Source: SSF53 sp036170535 (GTDB lineage: Bacteria; Spirochaetota; Leptospiria; Leptospirales; Leptonemataceae). From it: a stretch of DNA of 7,484 nucleotides. Made by a program: the position numbers and the translations under genes. Where the stretch lies: contig JAVHPJ010000180.1 in NCBI GenBank assembly GCA_036170535.1, positions 1-7,484 on the forward strand, read 5' to 3'. Below are positions 6,130-7,484 of this stretch, piece after piece (positions within the stretch are counted from its first letter, which is position 1; each line of letters begins with the position of its first letter). The notes beneath the pieces are model-generated. The model searched no databases and was not told the DNA's origin. It worked only from the letters and a program-made list of their open reading frames with translations.

Positions 6130-7380
6130 ATGGAACTTTTGCGATTTATCACCTGCGGCTCCGTCGACGACGGCAAAAGCACGCTCATCGGACGACTGCT
6201 GTACGACTGCCAGGCGGTGCATGCCGACCTGCTCGAGCAACTGGAAGAGAACCGTAAACGCAGCGGCGCGGAGCGCATCAATCTTGCGCTCTTAACCGAC
6301 GGCCTTAAAGCTGAACGCGAACAGGGCATCACCATCGACGTCGCCTACAAGTACTTCGCCACGTCCAAACGCAAATTCATCATCGCCGACACGCCGGGAC
6401 ACATCCAGTACACGCGTAACATGGTGACCGGCGCCAGTACGGCCCAGCTGGCGCTGCTGCTGCTCGACGCCCGCAAGGGCATTATTGAACAAACGCGTCG
6501 GCACGCGTACATCGCAGCCCTGCTCGGCATCAAACACATTGCGCTCTGCGTGAATAAGATGGACCTCGTCGATTATTCGCGCGAGGCGTTTGACACTATC
6601 AGCGCGGATTTCCTCGCCCTCACCGAACGTCTGGAGCTGAGCGACGCAGTGACCATTCCCATCGCCGCCGTCGACGGCGAAAATATTGCGCGCCGCAGCG
6701 CGCACATGCCCTGGTATTCCGGCCCCACCGTCGTGGAGCACCTGGAGAATACGCCGATAGATCAGGACGAAAACCTCGTCGATGTGCGCCTGCCCGTGCA
6801 GTATGTGATTCGCCCCAATCGCGACGAGCATCACGATTACCGCGGTTACGCCGGACGCGTGGCGTCCGGGGTGCTGCGCCGCGGCGACGAGGTGCTGGCG
6901 CTGCCTTCCGGTCGGCGCAGCCGCATCAAGGCTATTGATCTGTATGACCGCGAGCTGGACGAAGCCTTTGCGCCCATGTCCGTAGCAATTCGTCTGGAAG
7001 ACGACGTTGACGTGAGCCGCGGAGACATGCTCGTCGCGGTCGACAATCCGCCGCGGGTCGAACGCGAGTTTCAAGCGCGCCTGTGCTGGATGGCGGAAAG
7101 CCCTTTGCAGGCCGGACAGAAATTCCTGCTCCAGCATACCACGCGGCGCGTGCGGGCGCTGGTTCAGGGCATCGAAAGCCGCGTCAACATCCACAACCTG
7201 GCGGACGAGCCCGGTCCCGGAGAATTGTTCCTGAACGATCTCGGCGTGGTGACGATCAAAACCTCGGAACCGATTTTTTTTGATCCGTATTTACAAAATC
7301 CGCGCACCGGCGCTTTTATCCTGATCGACGAAGGCACAAACGGCGCAGTGGCGGCAGGGATGATCCAGGCGGCGCCATAA
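6130..7380 (+). CDS. cysN: Sulfate adenylyltransferase subunit 1 (GTPase subunit of ATP sulfurylase)
   Basis: CysN is an elongation-factor-like GTPase whose GTP hydrolysis drives APS synthesis by CysD. The 416-residue protein has the P-loop GSVDDGKST (residues 10-18), the switch I region EREQGITIDVAY (62-73), DTPGH (87-91) and the guanine-specificity motif NKMD (142-145). Two beta-barrel domains follow, including VQYVIRPNRDEHHDYRGYAG (from about residue 220) and the C-terminal TGAFILIDEGTNG. The G5 loop reads IPIAAVDGEN (177-186), with Ala where many relatives have Ser. The length is that of a stand-alone CysN: there is no fused APS kinase domain, unlike the CysNC form. The ATG at 6130 is preceded by AAGAAGG (6116-6122) at a 7-base spacing. 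The gene stops with TAA, 7 bases before the stop of a convergent gene, and no clear terminator hairpin is visible. Confidence 0.96.
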   Translation: MELLRFITCGSVDDGKSTLIGRLLYDCQAVHADLLEQLEENRKRSGAERINLALLTDGLKAEREQGITIDVAYKYFATSKRKFIIADTPGHIQYTRNMVTGASTAQLALLLLDARKGIIEQTRRHAYIAALLGIKHIALCVNKMDLVDYSREAFDTISADFLALTERLELSDAVTIPIAAVDGENIARRSAHMPWYSGPTVVEHLENTPIDQDENLVDVRLPVQYVIRPNRDEHHDYRGYAGRVASGVLRRGDEVLALPSGRRSRIKAIDLYDRELDEAFAPMSVAIRLEDDVDVSRGDMLVAVDNPPRVEREFQARLCWMAESPLQAGQKFLLQHTTRRVRALVQGIESRVNIHNLADEPGPGELFLNDLGVVTIKTSEPIFFDPYLQNPRTGAFILIDEGTNGAVAAGMIQAAP

Positions 7381-7387
7381 CAACCGA

Positions 7388-7484
7388 TTATTCGGCGGCC
7401 CCAGGACTGAACACAATCGACTGGATGCGATCGGTCTCGTTTTCCGTACGATAGTAGACTTCCGCCTTCATGTCGCGCGCCGGC
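7388..7484 (-). CDS. C-terminal end of an unrecognised protein (5' end outside window)
   Basis: On the minus strand the frame is open from the window edge to a TAA at 7388-7390, giving about 31 residues that end in IQSIVFSPGAAE. An ATG at 7469-7471 lies inside, so a 27-residue gene is formally possible, but the frame continues upstream to the edge and a longer protein is more likely. I do not recognise a family from so few residues. The gene would be convergent with cysN with 7 bases between stops. Confidence 0.45.
   Translation of the reverse strand, partial: PARDMKAEVYYRTENETDRIQSIVFSPGAAE

Noticed and set aside
5125..6240. 371-codon minus-strand open frame across cysD
   Set aside because: It lies antisense over the unmistakable cysD and the beginning of cysN; its sequence resembles no family and long antisense frames are expected at this GC content.
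6292..7194. 300-codon minus-strand open frame across cysN
   Set aside because: Antisense to cysN with no recognisable motif.

Overview
The window is GC-rich (by eye roughly 60 %), densely packed bacterial DNA with short intergenic gaps. Sulfate assimilation through an iron-sulfur type APS reductase, siroheme synthesis, a rhomboid protease and a NamZ/DUF1343 protein all fit a free-living bacterium. No 16S rRNA or other phylogenetic marker is present, so I leave the phylum open. I see no tRNA, rRNA, CRISPR array, insertion sequence or phage gene.

Left part (1-2406). The C-terminal end of a beta-propeller-like protein on the + strand meets, tail to tail, a two-gene minus-strand unit. That unit is a NamZ/DUF1343 family protein (probable exo-beta-N-acetylmuramidase) followed 7 bases later by a YdeI/OmpD-associated family protein. 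Middle (2407-3508). A 191-base divergent intergenic region carries a perfect 19-base dyad and leads into a rhomboid-family intramembrane serine protease with a cytosolic tail. A 50-base convergent gap with a possible hairpin closes this part.

Right part (3509-7380) is an assimilatory sulfate reduction module built around a divergent intergenic region (5032-5169). To the right run cysD and cysN, the two subunits of ATP sulfurylase, which activate sulfate to APS. To the left run cysH, an APS reductase with the CC/CxxC cluster ligands that reduces APS to sulfite, and cobA (SUMT), which makes precorrin-2 for the siroheme of sulfite reductase. No APS kinase (cysC) is present or fused to cysN, which fits direct APS reduction. 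Sulfite reductase and the rest of siroheme synthesis are not in the window. The last 97 bases hold the C-terminal end of an unrecognised minus-strand gene.

The most notable feature is in cobA. The reading frame is collinear with the family along its full length but is interrupted by one in-frame TAA at codon 184 (3758-3760), next to a run of seven G. Either the gene is a recent pseudogene, or the base calls there are wrong, or it is expressed in an unusual way. Otherwise the window looks like ordinary metabolism, and I found no convincing new multi-gene system.
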